Positions 1 through 9,684 of a stretch of 64,000 bases of DNA are shown here, piece after piece. This DNA is from Kazachstania africana CBS 2517 (taxonomy: Eukaryota > Ascomycota > Saccharomycetes > Saccharomycetales > Saccharomycetaceae), in NCBI RefSeq assembly GCF_000304475.1, contig NC_018941.1:434001-498000 (forward strand). The letters run 5' to 3'. Each line of letters opens with the position of its first letter. Position 1 is the stretch's first letter. The translations under genes were made by a program, and so were the position numbers. The notes beneath the pieces were generated by a model. It worked only from the letters and a program-made list of their open reading frames with translations, did not search any database and was not told the DNA's origin.

Positions 1-19
1 GACTAATTTAGAATGTTAT

Positions 20-142
20 AGAAGATATGAACAATAATTATGGTGTGATAAACACGATTGTTTGTTGACACGAAATAATTATGGTATGATAAACACGATC
101 ATTTGTTGACACGAAATATTTATGGTGTGATAAACACGATAA
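20..142. repeat. 41-bp tandem repeat, three copies
   Basis: Three imperfect copies with a 41-bp period begin near 20, 61 and 102. Each contains the core ATGGTGTGATAAACACGAT or a one-base variant, and copies two and three also share TTTGTTGACACGAAAT. A decayed fourth copy may follow to about 175. The array sits just upstream of a TATA-like TATAAATA near 203 and the Ty-like remnant at 192-641, so it could be an upstream control region of that element. That role is inferred from position only. Confidence 0.8.
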
Positions 143-191
143 CGTATTGACTCATAAACCTATAACATGATAATTGGCATAATTCAAAATG

Positions 192-641
192 TGTTGGAAA
201 AGGTATAAATACTCAGGTGAACACTGAAGTTTGATCAAAGTTTGTATCACTTTATATTACTTTATATTATGATTATATTTTATATATAACCAGTGCATTA
301 TTTGGTATAACCACTGATTAATAAGAATTACTTCAATAACTTGACTGACATCCACAACATGAACACTATTAACGAAAGTAATATAAAGGGATCATCCCCT
401 GATCTTCCTTCACGTCACGACTGTCGTCTTTCCAGTATATAATATGTTCCAATCCAAATATATAGATGGAGAATAAATTCAGTCCATTCTAGGACGTCAA
501 AAATATTATTTCTCCAAACAAAGATTTAGAATTGATCCTAATACAGCGGCTCCATTTCGTCCGCTATTCACCAATATCAATAATCTAAAGAATATCCATA
601 ATGAACTCTTTAATGTTTCTTCGAATTTGTTTTCATAAGAC
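192..641 (+). mobile_element. Decayed Ty1/copia-like remnant (LTR and gag start)
   Basis: TGTTGGAA at 192, the 5' end typical of Ty1-type LTRs, is followed by a TATA-like element. An ATG at 359 opens a short frame reading MNTINESNIKG that soon stops. A second frame, from the ATG at 444 through one stop at 474 to the stop ending at 641, reads like a worn coding segment; for example the residues YYFSKQRFRIDPN lie near 504-542. The same NTIN...SN start recurs at 2967, so two copies of one element family probably existed. LTR borders and target duplications are not resolved, and the Ty assignment is an inference. Confidence 0.4.
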
Positions 642-1319
642 CCTATTGTTAACAAAAAATCTTCAATTCTTCAATCCATTTATCTTTTGTATTCTTTTTT
701 TTACCTGAAGCTCCAGGGAAATGCATCATCCTCATGCTCACCACCAAGCACACTATGATTAATATAGCATATTTAAAGTGTAGAAACAAAACCTGTCACT
801 GGAAACCATGTTGCTGCACGCTTCGAATCACTTGCGAAAACTTATTCCTTGAAATAAGCCTATATATGTATATATATTATATATGGTAGTATTTTGGATG
901 GTACATAATTTCGATTTGCATGCTGCTAGTCTATCTAAATAACTCAAGAAAAAAATTATTGCAGCCTGAGATATCCAATTTTTACCGTATCTCCTGCTAA
1001 TCGATTCATGAAAAATTTGTCACTAGACAATTTTAATTCAAGCACCTCTCGCCAAAGAAGGAAATTAGAATTTTATAGATGCAAAGGTATAACAATTTGC
1101 TAATAGTCACCTTATGATTACCTTTTGATGAACGCTCCAGTTTACACATTCTGTAAAGACTGTTCGATGTTATTTCTTCAATGCGCTGTCGTTCTCATTT
1201 CTTTTTCGGATAAATTTCAAAGGCATTAAATTCTTCGAGACATAATTGAAAAATTCGATATAGATTTACGGATTAAGTATGTATTATTAGTTTCTAAAAC
1301 GTAAGAACTACGTCAAACA
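642..1319. other. Intergenic, upstream of MDP1
   Basis: No convincing gene or RNA is visible. It is AT-rich with a TATATA run near 866-883. It probably holds the MDP1 promoter and perhaps more decayed retroelement sequence. Confidence 0.5.
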
Positions 1320-1859
1320 ATGACAATCTCCAACTATCCAGAAGTTGCTGCTTTCGATTTAGATTATACAGTATGGCCATGTTACTGTGATACTCATTTG
1401 AATCCGCCATTTAAACCGATCAAAAATTCGAATAACGAAGTCCATACTGTCGTGGACTCGTCAGGCTACGAATTATCATTTTACAAAGATATTCCTAAGA
1501 TTATTTCTGACTTGAAGCAGAATAACGTCAAAATCGTTTCGGCATCCAGAACTTGGGCTCCTGAAATTGCCAAACAGTTATTGAAAGTATTCAAAGTTGA
1601 ATACGAGGGCAAAATCGTTCCTTTAGGTCAACTATTCGACGCTATGGAATGGGGCGAAAGAAGCAAAGTTGGTCACATTAGTGACGCTTTGAAAACTTTA
1701 TATGGAGATGCTGATATAAAGAAATATAAAATTTGTCTGTTCGATGATGAAAGCAGAAATAAAGAGGTGGAAAGGCACGGTGTGGATTTTGTTTTTGTAA
1801 AAGACACTGAAAAAGGTGCTACTTGGAACCTTTATCAAAGCTACTTATCTGGCATTTAG
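1320..1859 (+). CDS. MDP1: Magnesium-dependent phosphatase 1 (HAD superfamily, YER134C-like)
   Basis: This 179-residue protein matches the MDP-1 family of HAD phosphatases, which act on phosphotyrosine-like and sugar or protein-glycation substrates. The catalytic DxDxT motif is seen as DLDYT at residues 13-17, next to VWP. SASRTW near residue 75 is motif II, and FDDESRNKEV near residue 141 carries the motif III/IV acidic residues. Length matches S. cerevisiae YER134C (178 aa). There is no signal peptide, so it is probably cytosolic. It lies left of GDI1 as in S. cerevisiae, but both genes are on the opposite strand, so the neighbourhood has been rearranged. Family assignment is secure; the physiological substrate is not known from sequence. 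Confidence 0.93.
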   Translation: MTISNYPEVAAFDLDYTVWPCYCDTHLNPPFKPIKNSNNEVHTVVDSSGYELSFYKDIPKIISDLKQNNVKIVSASRTWAPEIAKQLLKVFKVEYEGKIVPLGQLFDAMEWGERSKVGHISDALKTLYGDADIKKYKICLFDDESRNKEVERHGVDFVFVKDTEKGATWNLYQSYLSGI

Positions 1860-2631
1860 CCAAAAAAATTTCAATTGAATTTGAACGGTTTTGATACGAG
1901 GACTTCATATTTTTTTCTTTGCCAATTGTAGTGCACTATTTATGACCTATTTCAGCGCTTGAATGAAGCCTTTACAGAAAACATTTTTTATCGATGTTTT
2001 ATAGGACTCCTATCTACAGTATGAAACTTTCCAGGTGACCGACAAGCTTTTACTATACTCAGAGCTCAAGTAACAGCCTCATAATTATACGAAATGTCAA
2101 CATACTACATTAGTGAAAATGGTTGAGGGAAGAATATTAACCTCTTGATATATATATATATATATTATTCGTTATATAACGATTTGTCATATGTCAACAG
2201 ATAGTATAACATTGAAGGATAAGAACAGCATTCATGGTATTGTACTTTTCTAGTGTCTTTTCTGTAAATAAGAAGTCAGTTACCTTTCATTCCCATCTTA
2301 ATTATATGAATTTTGTTACTATCTACTAGTCAAGACATTGACCATGTTAATTATGATAAACCGTATATGTTCGAAAAACCGAATTAGATATGCCAATGAG
2401 GAAAGCCTCAAAAGGCATAATTAGGGTCGTTTGACATCATGCTGGGGCTCAGAACTTGAAAAGAATTTGAAGTAATATTTAAACGTATAGTCCAAGTTAG
2501 ATATTATGGTCATGACGTGAAGTTTATGCAGCATAAAATAAGAGGGAATGGAAAAGTGTTATTCATTCATTGATTGCTTAAAAATTTTCGTGTAACACCT
2601 GAGCGGGCATATAGTACTGCAAGGTATAGGT
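1860..2631. other. Intergenic between MDP1 and LTR-like sequence
   Basis: No gene is seen. A TA dinucleotide run lies near 2150-2167. The stretch just before 2632 could be internal retroelement sequence too decayed to identify. Confidence 0.45.
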
Positions 2632-3087
2632 TGTTGGAACGAGAGTTTGATGGGTATATAATAAGATAGTACATATAGTTAGACGAGGTTATTATGCAGT
2701 GGTAAATAACTACGAATAGTGTGAACACAACAGTTTACACTAACAAGAAGATTTGCGATTTGTGTAAATACGCCGAATCTATACAAAATCGTGTAAGTAA
2801 CAAGTGAAGATGCTTTATCATCTTATCGAAGAGAGTGTCACAAGTTTATAAAATATAAATATGCTGGAAATGCTAGATAAAGCTAGATGATGCCAAGCAT
2901 TGATTATAGAGGATACCTCGGATGAATATTTGAGCATTAGGCTCCTCAGAAGGCCGTGAGCTTATCATGTCCAAGAACACTATTAACAACAACAGTAACG
3001 GAGGTATGAGCACCTCCCAGGACGTTTCCGTCCAAATTAGACGTCATCTAGTATCAAGAGAATATTCTTTCCTCTCCTATTGAAGAT
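2632..3087 (+). mobile_element. Decayed Ty1/copia-like LTR with gag start
   Basis: The segment opens with TGTTGGAACGAGAG, the 5' terminus style of Ty1/Ty4-type LTRs. A TATAAAATATAAAT lies near 2849. An ATG at 2967 starts a short frame (MSKNTINNNSNGG...) that stops after about 40 codons. If the LTR ends at the TCA overlapping that ATG it is 336 bp, close to Ty1 LTR length. The NTIN start is shared with the remnant at 359. It sits upstream of tRNA-Ile, the usual target zone of Ty1-type integrases. No primer-binding site or target duplication could be defined. Confidence 0.45.
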
Positions 3088-3205
3088 ATGTTTATATAGG
3101 AAAAAAATACGACGAATATTGTTGTTTACTACGTAGTTTTTGACATGGGAAGTCCGGATTTCTTTTGGTTTACAAAGGGGAATTTTGGATAAACTTTCAA
3201 CATAC

Positions 3206-3279
3206 GGTCTCTTGGCCCAGTTGGTTAAGGCACCGTGCTAATAACGCGGGGATCAGCGGTTCGATCCCGCTAGAGACCA
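3206..3279 (+). tRNA. tI(AAU): tRNA-Ile (anticodon AAT)
   Basis: A 74-nt cloverleaf is visible. The acceptor arms GGTCTCT and AGAGACC pair fully, the D arm contains the A-box-like GGCCCAGTTGGTTAAGG, and the anticodon loop CTAATAA gives AAT (IAU after editing). The T arm GCGGTTCGATCCCGC is the B box. There is no intron. The discriminator base is A. Decayed Ty-like sequence lies upstream, as expected near a Pol III gene. Confidence 0.97.
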
Positions 3280-3498
3280 TTTTTCCTTTTTAATTCAAAT
3301 TATCACCTTTCATAACTCGCAATATCCGGTTGGTCTGTTTTTTTTTGTAGTATTTAACTTGTATACACGTTTATTATATTTAGAGGGCTCAAGGAAGTCA
3401 TGTCAGGCTACTTTAAGCGTTCATAAGATATATTTTTTATTGTTTGACAGGAAAAAAACATCTGCATCGATTGATACTATATTCGGCCGTGGTAAAAA

Positions 3499-4608
3499 TT
3501 ACTTTTGGAAAAAACCTTTGATATCTTCTTCTTTTACTACTTCACCTTTTTCTGCAAAAGTCTTGAGAAAGTCATTTAATTTCGATTTCAGTGCCTGAAA
3601 GGCCAATATACCATTCACTGCATTTTCCTGCTCAACATTTCTGTGTAATGCTTGCGTCGCCAGGTCAAAAATGGAAAGTTCGTCATCGTCTTCATTGGGC
3701 TCATGTATTGGTTCACTTTCAATCAAAAAGGGCGCAATTTGATCCAAAAATGTGTATAAATGCTTATCTTTTTCTTTATCTAGAGTGCCTTTTAATTTCT
3801 TAAAATTTTTGGAATAATCATTCTGCAGGAAAATAGAGTATTCGTTTAAATTATGATCATCCTCCGGGGAAATACTTCTTTTATTATGCCTGTTTAATTC
3901 ATCTTCATTCTCTTTTTCTGAACGCACTAATTTACAGGCAATAATCGAATCAGCTAACTCATGTGACTGTAACTTTCTGAAAAAGTATTCGTATTTGGAA
4001 ACACATTTCCAGCAAATAAAGGCATCGAAACTCTCTAATTTTGGAAATCCGCCTAAAACAGCTTCTCCTGCACCTGTGTTTTCATCTTTTGTTCTCTTTA
4101 GTTCTTTGGACTCTGATTCAGTTTTGCCTAGTATGCAATAATCATGATACCAATCTTCGTCACATTCTAAACCGAGTATACACTGAAGCATAACGGCGTC
4201 AGAATCTGGATCGTACTCTTGCGCACAATTACAAAACAGGCCTTTGAAATTTTGACCGTACAGATTATCCATGGCGGAAATATCTTTTTCAATGTTCTTC
4301 CTTATCTCACACTTGATATGGTCCTTTTCTTTTACCCTACTGTCCCTTTCTGTCCCACAATCACACGTGAAATGCCTCTTGGAAAATAGTTCAACAATAT
4401 CACAGGAAGTATGGCATCTTATTGAGCATGAATAGCATATTCCTATATTGTTGTGCGTCCTACAGGAATAAAGTTGCTGACGCAAAGGTCCCATCTCATA
4501 TGTACATTTCTTTGGATTCCATGGCATTAATTCTCTCGCCTCCTTTTCTAAAACAGTTTGTTGACTTATGAAGTCTTCTGCACTAAGATGATCTGATGTC
4601 GTGCTCAT
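3499..4608 (-). CDS. UBR-box / PHD-like zinc protein (Mlo2/UBR7 family)
   Basis: The 369-residue protein has two Cys/His-rich modules. Residues about 36-100 form a UBR box (CRTHNNIGICYSCSIRCH, then HFTCDCGTE), the fold that reads N-degrons or, in UBR7, chromatin. Residues about 125-205 form a PHD-like module (FCNCAQEYDP, CILGLECDEDWYHDYC, FICWKC). This order is that of fission yeast Mlo2 and animal UBR7. I do not recall an orthologue in S. cerevisiae, so this may be an ancestral gene kept in this lineage. The C-terminal part is acidic and without a recognisable domain. It precedes NCL1 on the same strand. An E3 ligase or histone role is inferred from the family only. Confidence 0.8.
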   Translation of the reverse strand: MSTTSDHLSAEDFISQQTVLEKEARELMPWNPKKCTYEMGPLRQQLYSCRTHNNIGICYSCSIRCHTSCDIVELFSKRHFTCDCGTERDSRVKEKDHIKCEIRKNIEKDISAMDNLYGQNFKGLFCNCAQEYDPDSDAVMLQCILGLECDEDWYHDYCILGKTESESKELKRTKDENTGAGEAVLGGFPKLESFDAFICWKCVSKYEYFFRKLQSHELADSIIACKLVRSEKENEDELNRHNKRSISPEDDHNLNEYSIFLQNDYSKNFKKLKGTLDKEKDKHLYTFLDQIAPFLIESEPIHEPNEDDDELSIFDLATQALHRNVEQENAVNGILAFQALKSKLNDFLKTFAEKGEVVKEEDIKGFFQK

Positions 4609-4808
4609 TGTATATTGTATTCCCTAAATAAAGTCTGAGATGTTGATATATATGGTTTATTGGTATTTTCGTGTTTTTCGCCTTCAGATAAGTTATGCCG
4701 GAGAATCTTAACTTTGATATGCGAGTAGTTTGGTTTTTGAAAAAATTTAAAGAATAATGTACAAATTCAAATATATATATTCATGTGTTTAATTTAAAAT
4801 TCTTATAT

Positions 4809-6869
4809 TTAAGCTGAGCTTTCAGCGGTTGCTCCTGGCTCGGTAGCTTCACTAGGTGAGGCTGTTACTTCTTTTCCTTGTTTTTCGCTCTTTTGAACCT
4901 TGGAATTATCTTTTGCGGTAGTTTCGATACCGAACACTCTATACAACAATTCATGTGAGTCTTCCTTGGCGACCATTAAGTTGATACACTTAGAACCCTT
5001 CCATACAGGTAAGAATAGACTTTCCTTTGTTTCACCTCTAGAGACAAGCATGAAAGCGCAACCAGAGCTTAATTTCTTCATTTCCTGTACAAAAGTGTTA
5101 TCAACTTGTTTAGCCTCAATGCTCTCAAAGTTTGGGAATGACTCAAGTAACAGTAGCTTCAACATTTCTGCGTTAGCCTCCACAACTCTTCTAGAGTTCA
5201 TGTGATGCTTTAAAATTGGCAAAGATTCACTTTGAATTCTCCAAGAACATTCTATGTCACTTCTTTGAGAGACAAAAAATTTGACACCTGAATAAATGAT
5301 TTTTAATCTGTCATCGTTGGCCTGAATGATGTCCTTAAGGGATGGTGAAACAGTATAGACAACTCTTGTTGGTTCACCAGTAGCATTACGGACCAAACAA
5401 CAATTTCTGTCAAACTTATTATCAATACCATAGAAATCCCAACATGGTTTTATGGCCTCATGGTTTGGATCCACGAAGACAAATGGTTCTTCGTTAGCGT
5501 CACGAGGTAGTTTTTCCTTTTTCTGAGGTTGAACTGGTACACTAGCTTCTTCGGTCTTGAGTTTCTTAGCAGCAGAAGTTGATTCAACTTCAGGTGTCGA
5601 TGCAACTCTCTTATTTTGTTCAGAATCTTCTTGAACCTTTTCAATAACGGTAATGAAGAAACCACCTGTATTTTGTTGGTGGGGATAAACTCTGATACAA
5701 TTCTCAAGATGAAAGTTTTTGGCTTCTTCTTCAGAAGGAGGAAACCAACTTTCAATAGTACCTTCATCACCTTTATTTTTTTCAGTCATATTTCTGTCAA
5801 TAACGGGCCATTGACTAATTCCTTGGCTTCTAACAAGACCAGGTAATTTATCACCACAGTTAACGAGTTTAATTTTGTCACCCCAAGTTCTTAGAGCTTG
5901 TGCAACAACAGCTTCATTTTCGATAGGGTTTAAAGAACAAGTAGAATAAACTAATCTACCGCCGCTCTTTAATAAATTTAGACCTCTGTTCAAGATGTTG
6001 TATTGTACAGTATGTAATCCTAAACCACTTTGTGTGTTCCAATCCTTCCAGACATTAACATTTTTTCTCATAGTACCGTCACCAGAACATGGAACATCAC
6101 ATAGGATTCTATCAAATTTTAGTAAATCTTTCTTTTTATCGGAGTCATTACTTATTTTGATTCTTGGAAAAAACTGGGCATCGTGGTTGACAACCATCAA
6201 GTTAGCACTGTTCAATCTCTTTAATTGATGAACTAACATATGAGATCTTCTAGAGTCTGCATCATTGGCGACAACAAACCCAGTTGGTTCATCAGTGTCC
6301 ATATGTAGCGCTTCGATTAATTGAGCGGTTTTGGAACCTGGTGCAGCACACATATCAAGAACAGTGTGTTGTGGTTCAACTTCTAGCACAATTGGTGGAA
6401 TCATGGAGACAGCTTCTTGTCTGGAGATATTACCAACTGCATTTTCTACCACTAAAAATCTTTGAGTCTTGGCAAATTGTTCATTTTTTCTAATTACAGT
6501 CTTTGAGACATCTAATTGCCAAGCCAACTTATTTGGATACCATGGTAGCTCAATAGGAGCCTTTAATTTTTCGCCTTCAAATTCAACATCGGTTAAATGT
6601 GGTAAATGTTTTTCTTTGAATAAGTTTAGGACTTCCTTTGCATGATTCCTAGAACCAGTAACCCTGAATGTTAGGGGTAGTGGTTCTTGACATGTTTTCT
6701 TGAAGCTTTCCCATTCTGTACCTGGAAATAAGTTTAATATATCTTTATAATATTTTTCCCATTTTTCGTTTTCTTTAACTAATTCAGACCAGTTTTTCTG
6801 AGCTCTCGAATCATCACGAGCACCAAATGTCTTGTTCTTACCTTTACTAAACTTCTTTCTTCTAGCCAT
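4809..6869 (-). CDS. NCL1: tRNA (cytosine-5) methyltransferase Ncl1/Trm4
   Basis: This SAM-dependent m5C methyltransferase of the RsmB/NOL1/NSUN family modifies cytosines of many nuclear tRNAs, including intron-containing precursors. Visible motifs are the SAM loop DMCAAPGSKT at residues 172-181, CDVPCSGDGT at 257-266 with the release cysteine in PC, and the catalytic cysteine in YSTCSLNP at residue 311. The N terminus MARRKKFSKGKNK is basic, as in the yeast enzyme, which is nuclear. Length 686 aa agrees with S. cerevisiae Ncl1 (684 aa). RRN10 lies directly upstream on the same strand, the order found at YBL025W-YBL024W, so this pair moved together. Confidence 0.97.
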   Translation of the reverse strand: MARRKKFSKGKNKTFGARDDSRAQKNWSELVKENEKWEKYYKDILNLFPGTEWESFKKTCQEPLPLTFRVTGSRNHAKEVLNLFKEKHLPHLTDVEFEGEKLKAPIELPWYPNKLAWQLDVSKTVIRKNEQFAKTQRFLVVENAVGNISRQEAVSMIPPIVLEVEPQHTVLDMCAAPGSKTAQLIEALHMDTDEPTGFVVANDADSRRSHMLVHQLKRLNSANLMVVNHDAQFFPRIKISNDSDKKKDLLKFDRILCDVPCSGDGTMRKNVNVWKDWNTQSGLGLHTVQYNILNRGLNLLKSGGRLVYSTCSLNPIENEAVVAQALRTWGDKIKLVNCGDKLPGLVRSQGISQWPVIDRNMTEKNKGDEGTIESWFPPSEEEAKNFHLENCIRVYPHQQNTGGFFITVIEKVQEDSEQNKRVASTPEVESTSAAKKLKTEEASVPVQPQKKEKLPRDANEEPFVFVDPNHEAIKPCWDFYGIDNKFDRNCCLVRNATGEPTRVVYTVSPSLKDIIQANDDRLKIIYSGVKFFVSQRSDIECSWRIQSESLPILKHHMNSRRVVEANAEMLKLLLLESFPNFESIEAKQVDNTFVQEMKKLSSGCAFMLVSRGETKESLFLPVWKGSKCINLMVAKEDSHELLYRVFGIETTAKDNSKVQKSEKQGKEVTASPSEATEPGATAESSA

Positions 6870-7032
6870 TCTTATAAATTATAATTGCTGGTAATTTTAG
6901 GCTACAAACAAAGTGCTGTAAATCATCTAAATGTACCACATACTCTTCTCTAAAATCATTTCGAATGCTCATCTCTGAAAAATTTTTGATGGAAAAAAAA
7001 TACAGGTCGTTCTACACGTTGAGTCGCATTAT

Positions 7033-7644
7033 TCAGATATCAGTAGGAGCATCTCTATAATTTATCAATTTGGAGAGCATTTCAGAAGGTCCACCACTAA
7101 CGCTTCTTGAACCGTCCTCATTATCTTCATCAGAACCAGCGTCCAATTCTAGCGTGCGGATTCTGTTTTCTTTAGCTTGTTCATCATGGCCGATGTCTTC
7201 CTCTTCTTCTCCTTCTTCTTCGCTATCGTCACTGGATTCTGATGAAGAAGAGTAGGAATCGTCCTCACTATCTTCGTCTCTTCGTCTTTTTCGTATACTT
7301 GGTTTGTTACTAATCAAAAAGTCCTCCAAAAATTTCTCGACAAGTAAGCCCAATGTGATTAAACTCGTTTCATCGAATGAATTTACCAATTGAGGATATT
7401 TTAAAAGACATAGTTGACTTACAAAATAATGCAGAACTTTCAAATCAATACGCGGTATTATGTCACCTTTGAACAGACCTTCTTTCCTGTCTTGTGAAGC
7501 TGCATTATCAAGATCTTCCCTTGACTTGAATGGTATGGGTACTAAATGGTTAACTTTCTGCGAGAGTATTTCATCTGCGCTAATTTTGTGAGTTTGAAAT
7601 TCCTTAATCAAATTATTGCACGCCTCATAAACGTTCCTATCCAT
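7033..7644 (-). CDS. RRN10: RNA polymerase I upstream activation factor subunit Rrn10
   Basis: Rrn10 is part of UAF (with Rrn5, Rrn9, Uaf30 and histones), which binds the rDNA promoter and recruits TBP and core factor for Pol I. The first 108 residues (MDRNVYEACNNLIKEF, then PIPFKSRE, IIPRIDLKVLHY and FDETSLITLGLL) and the C-terminal YRDAPTDI match the yeast protein as I know it. At 203 aa it is longer than the S. cerevisiae form (145 aa). The difference is a low-complexity insert at about 115-180: RKRRRDED followed by Ser and Asp/Glu tracts. The insert looks disordered and could contact basic partners. Start chosen at the only suitable Met. Confidence 0.93.
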   Translation of the reverse strand: MDRNVYEACNNLIKEFQTHKISADEILSQKVNHLVPIPFKSREDLDNAASQDRKEGLFKGDIIPRIDLKVLHYFVSQLCLLKYPQLVNSFDETSLITLGLLVEKFLEDFLISNKPSIRKRRRDEDSEDDSYSSSSESSDDSEEEGEEEEDIGHDEQAKENRIRTLELDAGSDEDNEDGSRSVSGGPSEMLSKLINYRDAPTDI

Positions 7645-7846
7645 ATCTATTCACTTTTATATCTATGCTTCCTTACCATTTTACATTTACCATCCGTTCA
7701 AGACATTGATATCGCGTTATTATGTATATAATCTTATGAGAAAAAATAAGTTAGGCTTTAAAATCATGAACAAAATTGACAAAAATCTTATATTTTATAG
7801 AGGTAAAATGGATAGTATACTTACTTACATTTCAGACGTATTTAGG

Positions 7847-9214
7847 TTATGGTTGCTGTTCCTTGTCCTCCCTTTTCTTCAAAACTAAAGGATGTCCAGT
7901 GACTCTGAGATAAATGTCTTCGACATCATCGGTCATTGATTCAAAATGAGAAGAGGCATCATATGATCTTGAAAGAAAGATATTGTCTTTAGAACCATCT
8001 TCTTTTGGTTCAAATAGTTCTGCAATACCCATGAATTTTTCTTCGATCGGCCCAAGTAATTTAAATGCAGGCTCTAATTCAATGTGTGGCTTATCGGTCT
8101 CAACAATTGTTGAAATGATTGCTAAATAGTGGCCCTTCGAACAGACGTTATGTGCATCGGAAACAACAGCGATGTAGATATCATTCTTTCTGTCAACTTG
8201 ACTTTGAGGAATAATGATTTGTAAAGAATCAGCATTGCTGGTGTTTGGAACAGGATGATTGAGAACACAAATTGCTCTAATAACTCTTTGACCAGTTGAT
8301 TTACATTTCTTTGGAAAATAAGTTGGATCTGCAATGACTAATGGAGCCTTGAACGTACCTAATTTTGTTTTAACACCTTCAAATTTACCATTAGTTTCGT
8401 CGTTCTCTGAATAGAGTACTTCTTCAACTGGAGTATCTAACATGTAAGTACCACCATAAATTGCGGAAAGACGTGCAAAACCTTGTGGAAGTTCACCAAG
8501 ACCATACAGAGGATACAAATATGGAGATTTGCCATAACGGGCAACACTTTGACAGTACAACAAGATTCTTTCAAAGGAGGGTCTTGCTGGCTGCTGTAAA
8601 TAATCGTCATTTGTCCACAAAGCCATTGAATGCCCGATAAATTCTTTTGTGGAATTTCCAAGACCAAACTTGTAATAAACTTCATCCATTGTATTCTTAT
8701 CTAGGTCTAAACCTAGATGCGTTTGTAACTCTTCTTCTTTGTATGAACTAATCCATTCTAAAAATTTCTTCATTCTACGTTTTTCAAAGATACCCATCAA
8801 TGGAGATGAAATAGCTTCATATTCATTAGCCGGGACCTTATAAATTTTACCTTGTTTGAACACGTAAGAGCCAGAGACTTGTTTGAAATCAACATATCTG
8901 GTAACGTCTGTGTGAATCAAAATATTTGTTAATTCACCATTGGCCATTAGAAATTTGGGAATTAAATCAACATTCCAGTCTCTATCCTTACCAAATTTAG
9001 ATTCCCTCTCGTCTTTAGATATCGGATTTTGTTTAAACTTTGAATATAATTGAGATAAAGTGATTGATGCAGATTCACCACCATAATGATCTTGCTTATC
9101 AATATGTAAAACTTTCTTACCATCAACAGATAAAAGACCAGATAGAATACATTCAGTAATACCGGTACCTAACACGATAACATCATAATCAGTGTCCATA
9201 GTTTCATCAGCCAT
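7847..9214 (-). CDS. GDI1: Rab GDP dissociation inhibitor
   Basis: Gdi1 extracts GDP-bound, prenylated Rab GTPases (Sec4, Ypt1 and others) from membranes and recycles them, so it is needed for all secretory traffic. The 455-residue protein has the N-terminal dinucleotide-like signature DYDVIVLGTGITECILSG at about 9-26, then HIDKQDHYGGESAS, the Rab-binding platform typical of GDI/REP proteins. RVTGHPLVLKK lies near the C terminus. Length agrees with S. cerevisiae Gdi1 (451 aa). It is cytosolic with no prenylation CaaX. RRN10 follows immediately, where S. cerevisiae has SCR1, so a breakpoint lies at its 3' side. Confidence 0.98.
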   Translation of the reverse strand: MADETMDTDYDVIVLGTGITECILSGLLSVDGKKVLHIDKQDHYGGESASITLSQLYSKFKQNPISKDERESKFGKDRDWNVDLIPKFLMANGELTNILIHTDVTRYVDFKQVSGSYVFKQGKIYKVPANEYEAISSPLMGIFEKRRMKKFLEWISSYKEEELQTHLGLDLDKNTMDEVYYKFGLGNSTKEFIGHSMALWTNDDYLQQPARPSFERILLYCQSVARYGKSPYLYPLYGLGELPQGFARLSAIYGGTYMLDTPVEEVLYSENDETNGKFEGVKTKLGTFKAPLVIADPTYFPKKCKSTGQRVIRAICVLNHPVPNTSNADSLQIIIPQSQVDRKNDIYIAVVSDAHNVCSKGHYLAIISTIVETDKPHIELEPAFKLLGPIEEKFMGIAELFEPKEDGSKDNIFLSRSYDASSHFESMTDDVEDIYLRVTGHPLVLKKREDKEQQP

Positions 9215-9684
9215 TGTTACTTTAATTTATTTCTTGCACTAATAAGGGGAAGTACTATGGGAAAAAAAATTACGCTTACCTTAAGTTGATGATAGTTTAG
9301 AAACTTTAACCAAAAATCCGACACCAGCTGTACCTGATTATAATCTTCTAAATCTAGATTACAGTACGCTAAATTATGATAGAGATTGTCTTAATTTCTC
9401 ACTATTTGGAATTGTGCAATTATTGCAAATTTTTGAGAAATTCATTATATAAATTTTCTTCTTTTTCGAACTCTTTTGAGTTCGCATTTGCTTTTTCGTT
9501 TGGCAAAAAGACCAGAGAAGAAAAAAAAACGTCGTACTCTCTTCCCGTTTATACAGAAGAATGGCTGTGTAACGGTTGCCATGAGAATAGAATCATACTT
9601 TATAAGATAATGCATATTGATTGGATTATATATATAAGTGATATTTTATATCTATTTCAGTATGGGACAGGAAGATGGTGGTGG
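9215..9684. promoter_or_regulatory. GDI1 promoter / REX2 3' flank
   Basis: This 470-bp gap holds the GDI1 promoter (gene reads leftward) and the 3' end of REX2, which is transcribed toward it. No RNA gene or conserved ORF is recognisable; a TATATATAAG near 9628 is the only simple motif. Confidence 0.5.
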
